In this document: one piece after another, positions 1-8,446 of the stretch
Layout: every line of letters starts with the position of its first letter
How positions within the stretch are numbered: position 1 is the first letter of the stretch
Assembly: GCA_030699825.1 (NCBI GenBank)
Contig: JAUYKV010000032.1
Location: 30,231-94,230, forward strand
Origin: Pseudomonas sp.
GTDB taxonomy: Bacteria > Pseudomonadota > Gammaproteobacteria > Pseudomonadales > Pseudomonadaceae
Direction: 5' to 3'
Length of the DNA: 64,000 nt
Position numbers and translations under genes: made by a program
Notes under the pieces: model-generated
Seen by the model: only the letters and a program-made list of their open reading frames with translations
Database searches by the model: none
What the model was told of the DNA's origin: nothing

Positions 1-398
1 TCGACGCGGTGATGCGCGCCGCCCTGCACAGCGCCGGGCGCGACGCCAGCGAGATCGATCTGGTCAAGCTGCACGGCACCGCCACCAGCGCCAACGACAA
101 CGCCGAAAGCAACGGCACGCGCAGTCTGTTCGGCGCGGCCATGCCGGCGCTCTGCGTGCTCAAACCCTGGCTCGGCCATACCCTCGGCGCCTGCGGCCTG
201 AGCGAGACCCTGCTGCTGATCGAAGCACTGCGCCAGGGCCAGCTGCCGGCTGCGGACTACGCCGAGGACGCCATACTGCCCCTCGCCGCAGAGCCCTTCG
301 GCACGGTCGACGACCTGCTGCTGGCGAATTTTTTCGGCTTCGGCGGCAATAACGCCAGCCTGGTATTGCAAGCCTGCCGAGCGGGAGAACAGCCATGA
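1..398 (+). CDS. Beta-ketoacyl-ACP synthase, C-terminal part (cut by left edge)
   Basis: This is the C-terminal third of a FabF-type condensing enzyme; the reading frame (codons from base 3) is open to the window edge. Two of the three catalytic elements are visible: KLHGTATSAND, with the first active-site His, and GHTLGACG, with the second His. The closing NFFGFGGNNASL is the standard KAS II C-terminal signature. The nucleophilic Cys would lie to the left of the window. Its TGA overlaps the next ATG by four bases (ATGA), so the two are translationally coupled. In aryl polyene and related clusters a ketosynthase is followed by a smaller ketosynthase-like partner, which fits here. Family is certain; the pathway is inferred. 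Confidence 0.9.
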   Translation, partial: DAVMRAALHSAGRDASEIDLVKLHGTATSANDNAESNGTRSLFGAAMPALCVLKPWLGHTLGACGLSETLLLIEALRQGQLPAADYAEDAILPLAAEPFGTVDDLLLANFFGFGGNNASLVLQACRAGEQP

Positions 399-952
399 GA
401 GTGGTCGCCGCCAGCGAAATCCGTGGCCAGGCCGCGAGCAGCGACAAACAGCTGAAAACCGCCCTGGGCCAGTGGCTGGACAGCCCGCCACGGCGCCTCG
501 ACCGCCTGATCCTGCAAGCCCTGCTCGGCGCCGCCGCCCTGAAGGATCAGGTGCGCAGCGATTGCGGCCTGTACCTGGCCGCGCGCTATCCGTCGCGGCC
601 GACCATGGGCGCGCTGCTGGATGCGGTGTGCGTGCAGCACAAGCAGCCGAAACCCTTCGAGTTCGTCAACAGTGTGAGCAACTCGGCCGGCTTCCATATC
701 GCCCAGCAATTGGGCCTGGAAGGGCCGAACCTGTTTATCGGCGCCGGCGAGCGGGTCTGGGCGCAGCTGCTCAGCCTGGCCACGCTGGACCTGGACGAAG
801 GCCTGGCCAGCCAGGCCTTGCTGTTGCTCTGCGATGAAGAGCACGACTTCTGCGTGCAAGCCGTGTTGCTGGAAGGCGGCGAAGGGCGCTTGCAGGTGAG
901 CGACTTCGCCGGCCTGAGCGCCGGCGTGGCAGTGCGGCGATTGGAGCTATAG
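395..952 (+). CDS. Small degenerate ketosynthase-like (chain-length-factor-type) protein
   Basis: 185 aa. The segment FEFVNSVSNSAGFHIAQQLG followed by GPNLFIG matches the nucleophile-elbow region of the ketosynthase fold (thiolase-like N-terminal half). The active-site Cys position is not occupied by Cys, and the C-terminal half with the HGTAT and GHT motifs is absent. It therefore looks like a non-catalytic partner that would dimerise with the ketosynthase encoded just upstream, as ApeC-like proteins do for ApeO in aryl polyene synthesis. The start codon overlaps the stop of the upstream gene. The partner role is inference; the family resemblance is visible in sequence. Confidence 0.75.
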   Translation: MRVVAASEIRGQAASSDKQLKTALGQWLDSPPRRLDRLILQALLGAAALKDQVRSDCGLYLAARYPSRPTMGALLDAVCVQHKQPKPFEFVNSVSNSAGFHIAQQLGLEGPNLFIGAGERVWAQLLSLATLDLDEGLASQALLLLCDEEHDFCVQAVLLEGGEGRLQVSDFAGLSAGVAVRRLEL

Positions 953-990
953 AGCGTCCAACTGTGTAGGCGCCAGGGGGACGCCTAGTT

Positions 991-1020
991 CCATGCCCGC
1001 GAAACGCATCGCGGGCATGG
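991..1020. terminator. Strong hairpin downstream of the ketosynthase pair
   Basis: CCATGCCCGCGA and TCGCGGGCATGG form a perfect 12-bp stem around a six-base loop, about 40 bases after the stop of the small ketosynthase-like gene. There is no T-run, so it may be a REP-type hairpin that also blocks transcription or protects the mRNA end. The flanking text (TGTAGG ... CTCCTACA) is typical of Pseudomonas REP units. Confidence 0.5.
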
Positions 1021-1191
1021 CCCGCTCCTACAAGTACCTACAAGCCGATAGACGCAATTGCCCCCAGTTTGCTGCGCGACAGCGCGGCGTCTGGACGACG
1101 GGGGATCTCTTATCAAACAAGAAATAGCTCGTTGTTTTTACATGCGGAAATTAAACAAGTCGTACCGCAAATACCGGCGTAACTCGTCCTC

Positions 1192-1332
1192 CGTAGGATG
1201 GTGTTGAGCGCAGCGATACCCATCAAGCGGTTTATGCCTGTACCTGCAGGCATGGCGAATATCCATGATGGGTTACGGCGCGGTTATTCTGCTGACAGCA
1301 GGTCAATTTGTGGGCGCCTAACCCATCCTACG
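1192..1332. repeat. GTAGGATGG-type intergenic repeat
   Basis: The segment begins GTAGGATGG and ends CCATCCTACG, so its ends are inverted repeats. Inside is GTTGAGCGCAGCGATACCCA. The same words occur at about 9.68 kb, and in inverted orientation at about 23.75 kb. It lies in the roughly 480-base gene-free gap between two convergent gene groups. Nothing else coding is seen in that gap apart from the hairpin at 991 and a partial TAGCCxGGATAAGC repeat near 1362-1412. Confidence 0.6.
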
Positions 1333-1429
1333 ATCTGCGCGACCGTGCGGCCGCGTTGTAGCCTGGATAAGCGCCAGCGCAATCCGGGAAAAACATCCGG
1401 GCTAACGCTGGCTTCAGTTCTGAACCACC

Positions 1430-2440
1430 TCAGCCCTTGCGCTTGGCCCAGGCGCCCAATTCCTTCATCAGTGCGCGTTCCTGCAGGGCGATGGCGCGCA
1501 GGCGTTCGGCGATAGGGGCGAAATCCGGAGTTTCGCCCTTGTTGCGGCTGGCGCGCACGCAGGCCGAGGCGAATTGTCGCCAGTCGTCGCCGATCGCGGT
1601 CAGTTGCGTCGAGGCTTCGCACAGGCTGGCGGCGCCGATCTTCTCCCCGGCTTCCTGCAGGAAGCTGGCGTACATAAAGCGGAAGCCGGCGCCGCCGGTG
1701 CCGATTTCTTCCTGCATGCGCACGATATGGGTGAGGTACAGGCGGTTGTATTTGCTCTGCGCCGGGTCGAGTTTGGCGATGCGTTGGGCCAGGTGCTGGA
1801 TACCGCGGATGCCGATCCAGGGCAGCGGCATGCCGTCGAGAATGCGCGTGGTCGACAGTACGCTGGTGCGGATCAGGCGCTCCCAGTCCTGCTCCAGCGG
1901 CACCTCGTCGAGCCAGTACATCAGGCCCTTGGCGGCCAGCGCGCCTTTGGCGAAGCGGGCTTTCTGCAAATCCTCCGAAGCGCAGCGCACCGGGGCTTCG
2001 AACACCGGGTCGCTGAGCAGGTAATCGTTGCCCTCGCGCCCGTAGGCCAGCAGGTTGTGGGCATTGAAGTGGAAGCGCATCTCCGCCGGGAAATACGGCA
2101 ACCAGAACACCGAGCTCTGCAAACCGGCCAGGCGTCCGTCATCCAGCGCCGCATTCAAGGCCAGGCGGCCCTGCTCGGGGTTGCCGAAGGTACGGCTATG
2201 CAGGCGCGCGCCCAGGCGTTTGCTCAGGGTCTTGATCAGATGCTTGGGCGGCATGCGATAGGCGATCAGCGGCATGCCGCTGAGTTTGACAATCGGCAGG
2301 TAGGCGAAGGCCAGACCGGACGCCAGGCCGAAGGCCATGGGCTCGCTCATGGGCAGGCCGGCGTGGGTCAGCAGGCTGGCCATCACGCCGCTTTCGCAGT
2401 GGGCGCTCTGCCGGTGCTGGAAATCAGGGAATGTGCTCAA
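1430..2440 (-). CDS. BtrH N-terminal domain protein
   Basis: 336 aa. The N-terminus FPDFQHRQSAHCESGVMASL carries the HCESG motif of the BtrH_N family, named for the butirosin enzyme BtrH, which transfers an acyl group from an acyl-ACP. The Cys of HCE is the expected nucleophile. The open frame starts at TTG (2440); there is no ATG upstream in frame that would keep the conserved motif, so a TTG or internal start must be used. It is the last gene of a minus-strand operon behind a KAS III-type enzyme and a flavodoxin-like protein. That suggests it transfers or releases the acyl chain made by those enzymes (inference). Confidence 0.75.
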   Translation of the reverse strand: MSTFPDFQHRQSAHCESGVMASLLTHAGLPMSEPMAFGLASGLAFAYLPIVKLSGMPLIAYRMPPKHLIKTLSKRLGARLHSRTFGNPEQGRLALNAALDDGRLAGLQSSVFWLPYFPAEMRFHFNAHNLLAYGREGNDYLLSDPVFEAPVRCASEDLQKARFAKGALAAKGLMYWLDEVPLEQDWERLIRTSVLSTTRILDGMPLPWIGIRGIQHLAQRIAKLDPAQSKYNRLYLTHIVRMQEEIGTGGAGFRFMYASFLQEAGEKIGAASLCEASTQLTAIGDDWRQFASACVRASRNKGETPDFAPIAERLRAIALQERALMKELGAWAKRKG

Positions 2441-2507
2441 GTTGGTGCCCCGTTGCGCCGTGCGCAGGGCACGGTTCGCGGAAGAAAATTGGTAGGTGAC
2501 GACAGGC

Positions 2508-2915
2508 TCACGCCCTATCCCGCTGATAGCCGATCAATTGCTCGACGGGCAGGCCAAAGGCTTCTGCGTAGCGCGCCAGGACGGCGACCGACAAACGCCG
2601 GTAGATCGCCGGGCGGAAGTGTCGGCGGATGCGCCATTGCCACAACCCGCTGATCTGCGACAGCGCCAGCTCGTCGAGGCGGTAGCGGTACATCAGGCAT
2701 TTCAGCGGTGACTGCTCGCCGCGCTGCCAGGCCTGCTGGGCCTCGGCTTCCTGCTCGCGCAACTCGGCCACGGCCAACTGGGTGGCGTAGGCTTCCGGCT
2801 CCCAGCCGTCGCTCTGCGCACCCTGGTAATGGCCGCTGGCGTCCACCGCATAGACCAGCTTGCTGTGGCCGCCATAGGTGGAGCTGTGATCCTGGGGCAC
2901 TTCATCGAGCTTCAT
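2508..2915 (-). CDS. Conserved hypothetical protein of the condensing-enzyme operon
   Basis: 135 aa, not assigned to a family. It is a soluble, charged protein with no signal peptide or membrane segment. The middle is helix-prone and rich in Glu, Gln and Arg (about residues 45-70), and the C-terminal half (RRLSVAVLARYAEAFGLPVEQL) looks helical. The start overlaps the end of the KAS III-type gene by 14 bases, and a 67-base gap separates it from the BtrH_N gene downstream. A role in the same pathway is inferred only from this operon position. Confidence 0.65.
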   Translation of the reverse strand: MKLDEVPQDHSSTYGGHSKLVYAVDASGHYQGAQSDGWEPEAYATQLAVAELREQEAEAQQAWQRGEQSPLKCLMYRYRLDELALSQISGLWQWRIRRHFRPAIYRRLSVAVLARYAEAFGLPVEQLIGYQRDRA

Positions 2916-4077
2916 GGTCGTCTCCCTGATTGCCGACCACGGTCAGCTGCATGAAGGCGCTGGAGAATCGCCCGCTTTCCGGGACGTAACACAGCAGCCG
3001 CTGACCGCTGCGCAGACGGCCGCTGGCGAACAGTTCTTCGAGCATGATGAAGATCGAGGCCGCGCCGGTATTGCCCTTGCTGGTCAGGTTGGTGAACCAG
3101 CGCTCCTGGGGAATCGGCAGGTCGATATTGGCCAGGCCCTCGGCCAGGCGCTCGCGGAAGTATTCCGAGGAATAGTGCGGCAGGAAGTAGTCGATATCGG
3201 CGACGCGCAATTCACGCCGCGCCATGATCCGCTTGAGCGTCTCTTCGACGGTGAACTTGACGATGTTTTCGTTGAGCAGCTTGACGTCCTGCTTGATCGC
3301 CATCACCGACAGGTTGTTGCGCGCCTCGCCGTCGAAGCGGCTCCAGCCCTGCAACTGGCCGTCCTGCATCTCGGCGCCGGCATACATGCACGGCGGCATG
3401 CTGTCGGCGAAGGACAGCACGTCGATCCAGTCGATACGCAGGCTCAGACCGCGGGCATTGGGCTGGCCCTGCAACCACACCGCGCCGGCGCCGTCGGAAA
3501 GCATCCAGCGCAGGAAATCCTTCTCGAAGGCGATCTCCGGCTGACTGTGCAGCTGTTCGACGCGGCTTTCGTATTCCGCGTCGAAATTACGCGCGAGCAT
3601 CAGGCTGGAGGCCAGCTCCGAGCCGCAGGCCACGGCATTCTTGCTCTCGCCGCTGGCGACGCTGAGCCAGGCGTACTTCAAGGCGGTCATGCCGCACAGG
3701 CAGATGCCCGCGGTGGTCACCACCTCGCACGGCGGGTTGCCCAACTCACCTTGCAGCATCACCGCATGACCCGGCATCAGCTGGTCCGGCGACGCGGTGC
3801 CGGCCACCAAACAATCCACATCGGCCAGGGCGAAACCGGGGCCGAGCAAGCCGCGCACCGCGGCGGCGCTGATCTGCGCATTATTCATGCTCGGCGCGCC
3901 GGTTTGCGGGTCTATGGCGTAATGCCGCTGCTGGATGCCGTTGCGCTTGAGCACCAGCTTGCGCGCCCGTGAGGGTTTGCCGCCGACCAGGCCGAGGCGT
4001 TCTTCCATCTGCTCGTTGCCGACCGGATCGTGCGGCAGGAACGCGCTGATGCGATTAATGAATACCGGTTGTACCAC
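2902..4077 (-). CDS. KAS III (FabH)-type condensing enzyme, DarB-like
   Basis: 391 aa from the GTG at 4077. The ORF track extends to 4134, but GAGG lies eight bases before this GTG and homologous N-termini begin near VFINRISAFLP. Thiolase-fold features are visible. The active-site Cys is in TTAGICLCGMTAL (residues about 121-133), a catalytic His is in YFLPHYSSEYF, and Asn is in NLTSKGNTGAASIF near the C-terminus. It follows the flavodoxin-like gene by 19 bases. A KAS III enzyme beside a DarA-like protein is the core of dialkylresorcinol (DAR) biosynthesis, where DarB condenses two acyl units and DarA aromatises. KAS III family is well supported; the DAR assignment is inferred. Confidence 0.8.
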   Translation of the reverse strand: MVQPVFINRISAFLPHDPVGNEQMEERLGLVGGKPSRARKLVLKRNGIQQRHYAIDPQTGAPSMNNAQISAAAVRGLLGPGFALADVDCLVAGTASPDQLMPGHAVMLQGELGNPPCEVVTTAGICLCGMTALKYAWLSVASGESKNAVACGSELASSLMLARNFDAEYESRVEQLHSQPEIAFEKDFLRWMLSDGAGAVWLQGQPNARGLSLRIDWIDVLSFADSMPPCMYAGAEMQDGQLQGWSRFDGEARNNLSVMAIKQDVKLLNENIVKFTVEETLKRIMARRELRVADIDYFLPHYSSEYFRERLAEGLANIDLPIPQERWFTNLTSKGNTGAASIFIMLEELFASGRLRSGQRLLCYVPESGRFSSAFMQLTVVGNQGDDHEAR

Positions 4078-4096
4078 GCTAGATCCTCGGGTCACT

Positions 4097-5014
4097 TCAC
4101 TCGCCGGACGGGCCGGCGTAGTAGGCCTTTTCACGCTGTATGCGCGCCTTGAACAACGGCGCCATGAGCTTTTTCAGCAATGCGCTGAGCGGCACCACGG
4201 TCACGATCAGACACAACAGAAATACGATATACAGCAGCAGACCCGCCCCGCGTCGACGGCTCTGCGGCGGGCCGAGGGCGGCGAGCAGACGGCTCCATAC
4301 CTGAAAACTGCGATTGCCGACCTTCTCGCTGGCGATCAGCTTCTCGTCGACGTGCACTGCGCCCAGTCCAGTGAGCATCGGTTGCTCGACCGGCAACCCG
4401 TCGGCCGTCAGGCGCTGCGCCATGGCCTCGCCGAAACGGCGGGCGGCGACTATCTCGGCCTCGTCGATACCGGCGCGCGGCACCCAGCCATAGGGTTTCT
4501 GCCGCCCGGTGAACATCCACAAGGGCGTCGCCAGAAAGCTCGCCGCAGTGCCGCAGGCATCGGTCAGGGCGATATTGTCCACCAGCCGCGCGCCCAGTTT
4601 GTTCAGGCGCTGCTTGAGCTTTTCCTGGGCCATCAGCCACATGTTGCGGCAGCCGATCAGGGTCACCACCGGGGTGCCTGCGAGCAACTGCGCGGCCTCG
4701 GTCGAAGCGAGAAAGCTGGTCATCGGCTGCGACGGCGAGAGGAACCACACCTGATAGGCGAGTATCACCAGGTCGTAGCGCTGCGCCGGATCGACGGCCA
4801 GGGGCAACAGGGGTTGCGGGCGCATCAACACGGTTTCCGGGAAGATCCGGAAGAAACCGAGAAACGGCCAGGGAAAGGGGTAAGACTGGGCGGGTTGCAG
4901 GGCGAGAAAGTCCACATGGATGTCGGCGCGCTGCAATAATGGCGCGCAAACCGACTGCATCAACCGATCGAGCTGGCCCGTTTGGGAATAATGAACCACC
5001 AGAACCTGTCGCAT
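4097..5014 (-). CDS. Flavodoxin-fold protein, DarA-like (dialkylresorcinol condensing enzyme family)
   Basis: 305 aa from the ATG at 5014; the track's 5023 start would be TTG. The N-terminus RQVLVVHYSQTGQLDRL is a flavodoxin/NAD(P)H-dehydrogenase-like first strand and phosphate-loop region (SQTGQ). A hydrophobic stretch around residues 255-280 (GLLLYIVFLLCLIVTVVPLS) predicts a C-terminal membrane helix with a basic tail. Proteins of this layout are annotated as DarA beside a KAS III enzyme, exactly the order seen here. It heads a four-gene operon and diverges from the DUF2141 gene with only about 30 bases between starts. The alternative is a general membrane-tethered flavodoxin or quinone reductase. 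Confidence 0.65.
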   Translation of the reverse strand: MRQVLVVHYSQTGQLDRLMQSVCAPLLQRADIHVDFLALQPAQSYPFPWPFLGFFRIFPETVLMRPQPLLPLAVDPAQRYDLVILAYQVWFLSPSQPMTSFLASTEAAQLLAGTPVVTLIGCRNMWLMAQEKLKQRLNKLGARLVDNIALTDACGTAASFLATPLWMFTGRQKPYGWVPRAGIDEAEIVAARRFGEAMAQRLTADGLPVEQPMLTGLGAVHVDEKLIASEKVGNRSFQVWSRLLAALGPPQSRRRGAGLLLYIVFLLCLIVTVVPLSALLKKLMAPLFKARIQREKAYYAGPSGE

Positions 5015-5045
5015 TCCTAGCAACCACCCGCAAAATGAACGAATT

Positions 5046-5492
5046 ATGCCACAGCGAATTCTTCAAACCGTAACCCGCCTGCGCTACGGCCTTCTGCTTA
5101 CCCTGCTAGCGCTCTGCTCGCCGGGTTATGCGGGGGACATTCTGGTCAATATCGGCGCCAAACCGGTCAATGGCCCGGTATACCTGGCGCTGGTGCCGGC
5201 CGACCAGGCGCAATGGCCGGCAACGCCGCTGAGGCAAGTCCAGGCGCAGGATGGCGTCGCCCGGTTCACCGAGGTGCCAGCGGGACGCTATGCGCTGCAG
5301 CTGTATCAGGACGCCAACGGCAACGGCCAGCTCGACCTCAGCCCGCGTGGCGTGCCGCTCGAGCCGGTGGGCTTTTCCGCCAATCCACCGCTGGCCAGGG
5401 GCAAGCCGGAGCCGCTGGCCTGCCTGTTCGAACACGGCAGTGGCGATACTCGGCTGCAGATCGACCTGCACAGCGCCCGGGCCAAGCGCTGA
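5046..5492 (+). CDS. Secreted DUF2141 family protein
   Basis: 148 aa with a signal peptide (RLRYGLLLTLLALCSPGYAG, cleavage likely after about residue 29). The mature part shows the DUF2141 signature: YALQLYQDANGNGQLD followed by GVPLEPVGFSANPP. This reads as a small beta-sandwich with a Ca-binding-like DxNGNGxLD loop. The family is often found beside carotenoid, polyene or lipid pigment genes, in keeping with the divergent condensing-enzyme operon. Its molecular function is unknown. It probably shares the short divergent promoter region with that operon. Confidence 0.8.
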   Translation: MPQRILQTVTRLRYGLLLTLLALCSPGYAGDILVNIGAKPVNGPVYLALVPADQAQWPATPLRQVQAQDGVARFTEVPAGRYALQLYQDANGNGQLDLSPRGVPLEPVGFSANPPLARGKPEPLACLFEHGSGDTRLQIDLHSARAKR

Positions 5493-5499
5493 GGGTTTC

Positions 5500-5611
5500 A
5501 GAGGGTGTGAAAATATCGAAGGCCGTCGCGAGGGCGTCTCTGGGCGAGCGCAACGCAGTTGCAGCCGTCCGGAGGCGGCCGCAGCAGGCAAGAGGTTTTT
5601 TCACACCCTCT
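5500..5611. repeat. Palindrome-bounded repeat between convergent genes
   Basis: AGAGGGTGTGAAAA at 5500-5513 and TTTTCACACCCTCT at 5598-5611 are perfect 14-bp inverted ends of a 112-base segment between the stop codons of the DUF2141 gene and the NosR-like gene. Its position suits an element in a convergent terminator region. No reading frame in it looks real. Confidence 0.65.
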
Positions 5612-5616
5612 CAGCC

Positions 5617-7755
5617 CTACCTGGCTTGTTCCGGCTGCCAGTCGCTGACGATGATCCTGTCCCGACCTTGCTGCTTGCCGGCCTTTTCTGCCTTCTTCCG
5701 CGCGCTGATGCTGGCCACGCACTGGTCGTCGTCGTTGAGGATCACGATGCATTCCAGGCACTGGATGCACTCGTCGTAGTCGATGCGGCCGTCGCGCTCG
5801 ATGGCGCCGATCTCGCAGTGGTTCTTGCAGTGCTGGCAGGGGTTGCCGCAGGCGTCGATGCGTTTGAGCCAGGCGAACAGATGGTACTTGCCGAGCACGG
5901 CCAGGCCGGCGCCGAGCGGGCAGAGGTAGCGGCAGTAGAACTTGTGCACGAACAGGCCCAGGCCGAGCAGTATCACGGCGTAGAGCACGAACGGCCAGTT
6001 GCGCACGAAGAACAGGGTGATGGCGGTCTTGAAGGGTTCCACTTCGGCCAGGCGTTCGGCCAGGCTCGGGGAATAGAAGGCGCTCAGCAGCAGGCCGAGC
6101 AAGATGACATATTTGAGCTTTTGCAGGCGCCGGTGGTGGCGCTCGGCGATTTTCCACTGCCTGATCCGCAGGCCCTTGGCGACCCAGCCGAGCATTTCCT
6201 GCAGGGCGCCGAAGGGGCAGAGCCAGCCGCAGAACAGGCCGCGGCCCCAGAGGAACAGGCTGACGAAGGTGAAGCTCCAGAGGATGAAGATCAGCGGGTC
6301 CATCAGGAACACGCGGATATCGAAGTCGTGCCCCAGGGTCAGCAGCAGGGTGAAGATATTCACCACCGACAGCTGGCCCTGGGCGTAGAGCCCGATGAAT
6401 ACCAGGGTGAACAGCAGAAAACCGCCACGCAGCAGGTGAAAGCCGCGGCTGTGTGCGCTGATGCGGTGCTGGAAGACGAACACCCCGCTCAGCAGAATCA
6501 GCGAGCCGACCAGCAGGGCGATCTGCCACCAGCGCTCCTGCCACATGCGCAGCCAGATGGGCACCGGCTCGGCTGGGGCGACGGCCTGCTGGATATCGAA
6601 CAGCTGCTGGTCGAGCTGAAACGCCCGGGTGAAGTGGCTGTTGCTCTCCACCAGATGATTGCGCCGCAGGCTGACGTTCAGTTGCAGGGCGGCGGGTTGC
6701 GCCGGGTTGAAGGCGGCATGGGGCTTGATGCGGAAGATATGCGCGTCCACATTCCGCAGCGGTGTGGCGAGCAGCGCCAGCACCTCGCCGCTATTGAAGT
6801 GCATGTCGTACAGCTCGATGGCCTGGTCGTTTTGCATCAGCAGCAGGCGGCTGGTCGCGGTGGCGGGCGTGAAATCGGCCGGGACATGCCGATACAGGCC
6901 GCTGGACAGCACCAACAGCGCCTGCTCGCCGGGCTGCAATTGCTCGCCGAGCTGCTGAAAACCAGCCGCGCCGAGCAGGTTGCGGCCAATGCTCGGGGCA
7001 TCGAGGTAGGCGAAATGCAGTTCGCTGAAGGGAGTGCTGGCGTCCTCCTGCTCGAACTCGGGGTAATCGCTCAGCGCATGCCCCAGCGCCGCCTCGACTT
7101 CCTCGCGGCCCAGCACCCAGTGCTGGACATAGCCGCTGTCGAGCAGGCGTTGCCAGTCCATCGGCTGGTACAGGTCGCTTTTCGGTGTGGCCAGCGGGCC
7201 GCTGGCGAAGCCGTCGAGCAGTTGCCGGGCGACGCTCAGCGACGCCTGCAGCACGGTTTCATTGAGGATGACCACCGATACCGTGGCCTTGCTGACGCCG
7301 TCGAACTGAGTGGTCGACTCGCCATCGGCGCTGTCCGCGCGGCGACCGCCGACGATGATCGGCCGGCTGATGGAGTGCTGTCGGTACTGCTCGACGAAGT
7401 CCAGCAGCGGCTGCACCCCCAGACCATAGAGAAACACCGGCTCGTGGTGTTCGAGCACCCGCACCCCGGCCAGCACGCCCTGCGGGTCCATGCCGATGAG
7501 CAGGCGGATGGGCTTGCCGGAAAAACCCTGGAGGCTGGAGTAGTCGCTGGACTCGAAGGCGTAGCCGAGCAGTTCGTCGAGCTGGTAGACGCTGTAGACC
7601 GGCGGCGTCTGTTGCTTGGGCTCGATCCGCGTGGCCTTCGGAAACAGCTGGAGGATCTCGCCCTGCAACGCCTCGGCGGCCAGCGGCTGGCTGAACAGCG
7701 CGCACACCAGCACCAGCACCCGCAGGCAAGGAAAGCGGCTGAAGCAGGATGGCAT
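5617..7755 (-). CDS. NosR/NirI-type flavin and iron-sulfur membrane protein
   Basis: 712 aa. The order is a signal peptide, a periplasmic FMN-binding domain (about residues 70-190), a long periplasmic linker, several membrane helices (about 400-620) and a C-terminal ferredoxin part. DGVSKATVSV matches the D-x-x-S-x-A-T flavinylation site where ApbE attaches FMN to Thr. Two polyferredoxin motifs, CGWLCPFGALQEM and YCRYLCPLGAG, lie between helices. The tail has CGNPCQHCKNHCEIGAIE and CIQCLECIV, two cubane-type Cys sets. NosR supplies electrons to nitrous oxide reductase, but no nos genes are next to it, so the true partner is unknown. The length is close to NosR proteins. Confidence 0.8.
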   Translation of the reverse strand: MPSCFSRFPCLRVLVLVCALFSQPLAAEALQGEILQLFPKATRIEPKQQTPPVYSVYQLDELLGYAFESSDYSSLQGFSGKPIRLLIGMDPQGVLAGVRVLEHHEPVFLYGLGVQPLLDFVEQYRQHSISRPIIVGGRRADSADGESTTQFDGVSKATVSVVILNETVLQASLSVARQLLDGFASGPLATPKSDLYQPMDWQRLLDSGYVQHWVLGREEVEAALGHALSDYPEFEQEDASTPFSELHFAYLDAPSIGRNLLGAAGFQQLGEQLQPGEQALLVLSSGLYRHVPADFTPATATSRLLLMQNDQAIELYDMHFNSGEVLALLATPLRNVDAHIFRIKPHAAFNPAQPAALQLNVSLRRNHLVESNSHFTRAFQLDQQLFDIQQAVAPAEPVPIWLRMWQERWWQIALLVGSLILLSGVFVFQHRISAHSRGFHLLRGGFLLFTLVFIGLYAQGQLSVVNIFTLLLTLGHDFDIRVFLMDPLIFILWSFTFVSLFLWGRGLFCGWLCPFGALQEMLGWVAKGLRIRQWKIAERHHRRLQKLKYVILLGLLLSAFYSPSLAERLAEVEPFKTAITLFFVRNWPFVLYAVILLGLGLFVHKFYCRYLCPLGAGLAVLGKYHLFAWLKRIDACGNPCQHCKNHCEIGAIERDGRIDYDECIQCLECIVILNDDDQCVASISARKKAEKAGKQQGRDRIIVSDWQPEQAR

Positions 7756-7964
7756 GGCGCGCCTCGTTGGTTTTGTCCTTATCTAGCCATGCTATCGAGC
7801 GTGCTGTCGGGCGCCATGCGACTTATCGGCAGTTCGGCCGGTACTTCCGTCGTAGACAGGCGGGCATGCAGCAGCGCCTGGGCTTCTTGCGCGGGATCAA
7901 ACACTTTCCCCAAGGACAGGAGTAGCCTTGCGGCAACCGCCGCACTAATCTCCAGGAGGCGAGC

Positions 7965-8177
7965 ATGGCCAAAAAATTCCCCTTACAGCCGCCCCATCCC
8001 GAGCGTATTTGCTGGGGCTGCGACAAGTATTGCCCGGCAGGCTCGCTGGCCTGTGGCAATGGCGCCGACCGCACCATGCACCCGGCCGAAATGCTCGGAG
8101 AGGACTGGTACCTGTTCGGCGACTGGGGCATGGAGACGCCAGGCGAGCCGAAGAAGCCGGAGGACGAGCCGCTCTGA
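7965..8177 (+). CDS. DUF3079 small Cys-rich protein
   Basis: 70 aa. It begins KKFPLQPPHPERICWGCDKY and contains four Cys (CWGCDKYCPAGSLAC), the DUF3079 hallmark and likely a metal or zinc-knuckle site. The start has an AGGAGG-like site a few bases upstream (ctccaggaggcgagc). It is transcribed away from the NosR-like gene. Function is unknown in the family. Confidence 0.8.
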   Translation: MAKKFPLQPPHPERICWGCDKYCPAGSLACGNGADRTMHPAEMLGEDWYLFGDWGMETPGEPKKPEDEPL

Positions 8178-8186
8178 GTGTTCAGC

Positions 8187-8318
8187 ACAGCGACAGCCCG
8201 CCAGCTTTGTGCCGCGCCGCCGAACCATGGTGCACTGCCCGCCAGCTTTTGTACCGCGCCGGTGAACCATGGTGCACTGCCTTCGGCGAGTGACACCCTA
8301 CAGACCGTGGATTGCTGA
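8187..8318. repeat. Dispersed repeat with internal 41-42-base tandem duplication (copy 1)
   Basis: Two tandem units, 8196-8236 and 8237-8278, both run GCCCGCCAGCTTT ... GAACCATGGTGCACT. They are followed by GCCTTCGGCGAGTGACACCCTACAGA. The reverse complement of this segment recurs at about 15.65-15.76 kb with only one tandem unit. It lies between the DUF3079 gene and the YhiN-like gene. Confidence 0.7.
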
Positions 8319-8446
8319 AGTAGCCCAATGATCAGCCATCGGCAGCGCATCTTGTCGCTCGACGAGTTCCGTCAGCCTGCAGCAAGCCGCAAACGCCAGC
8401 CCTCGGGTAGAATGCGCCCTCTCCCGCCATTATCAGCGCCTCGCCC

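Noticed and set aside
5251-8265. 1004-aa plus-strand ORF
   Set aside because: It lies opposite the NosR-like gene and repeats the low-complexity Gln/Ala-rich pattern of GC-rich antisense frames; no motif.
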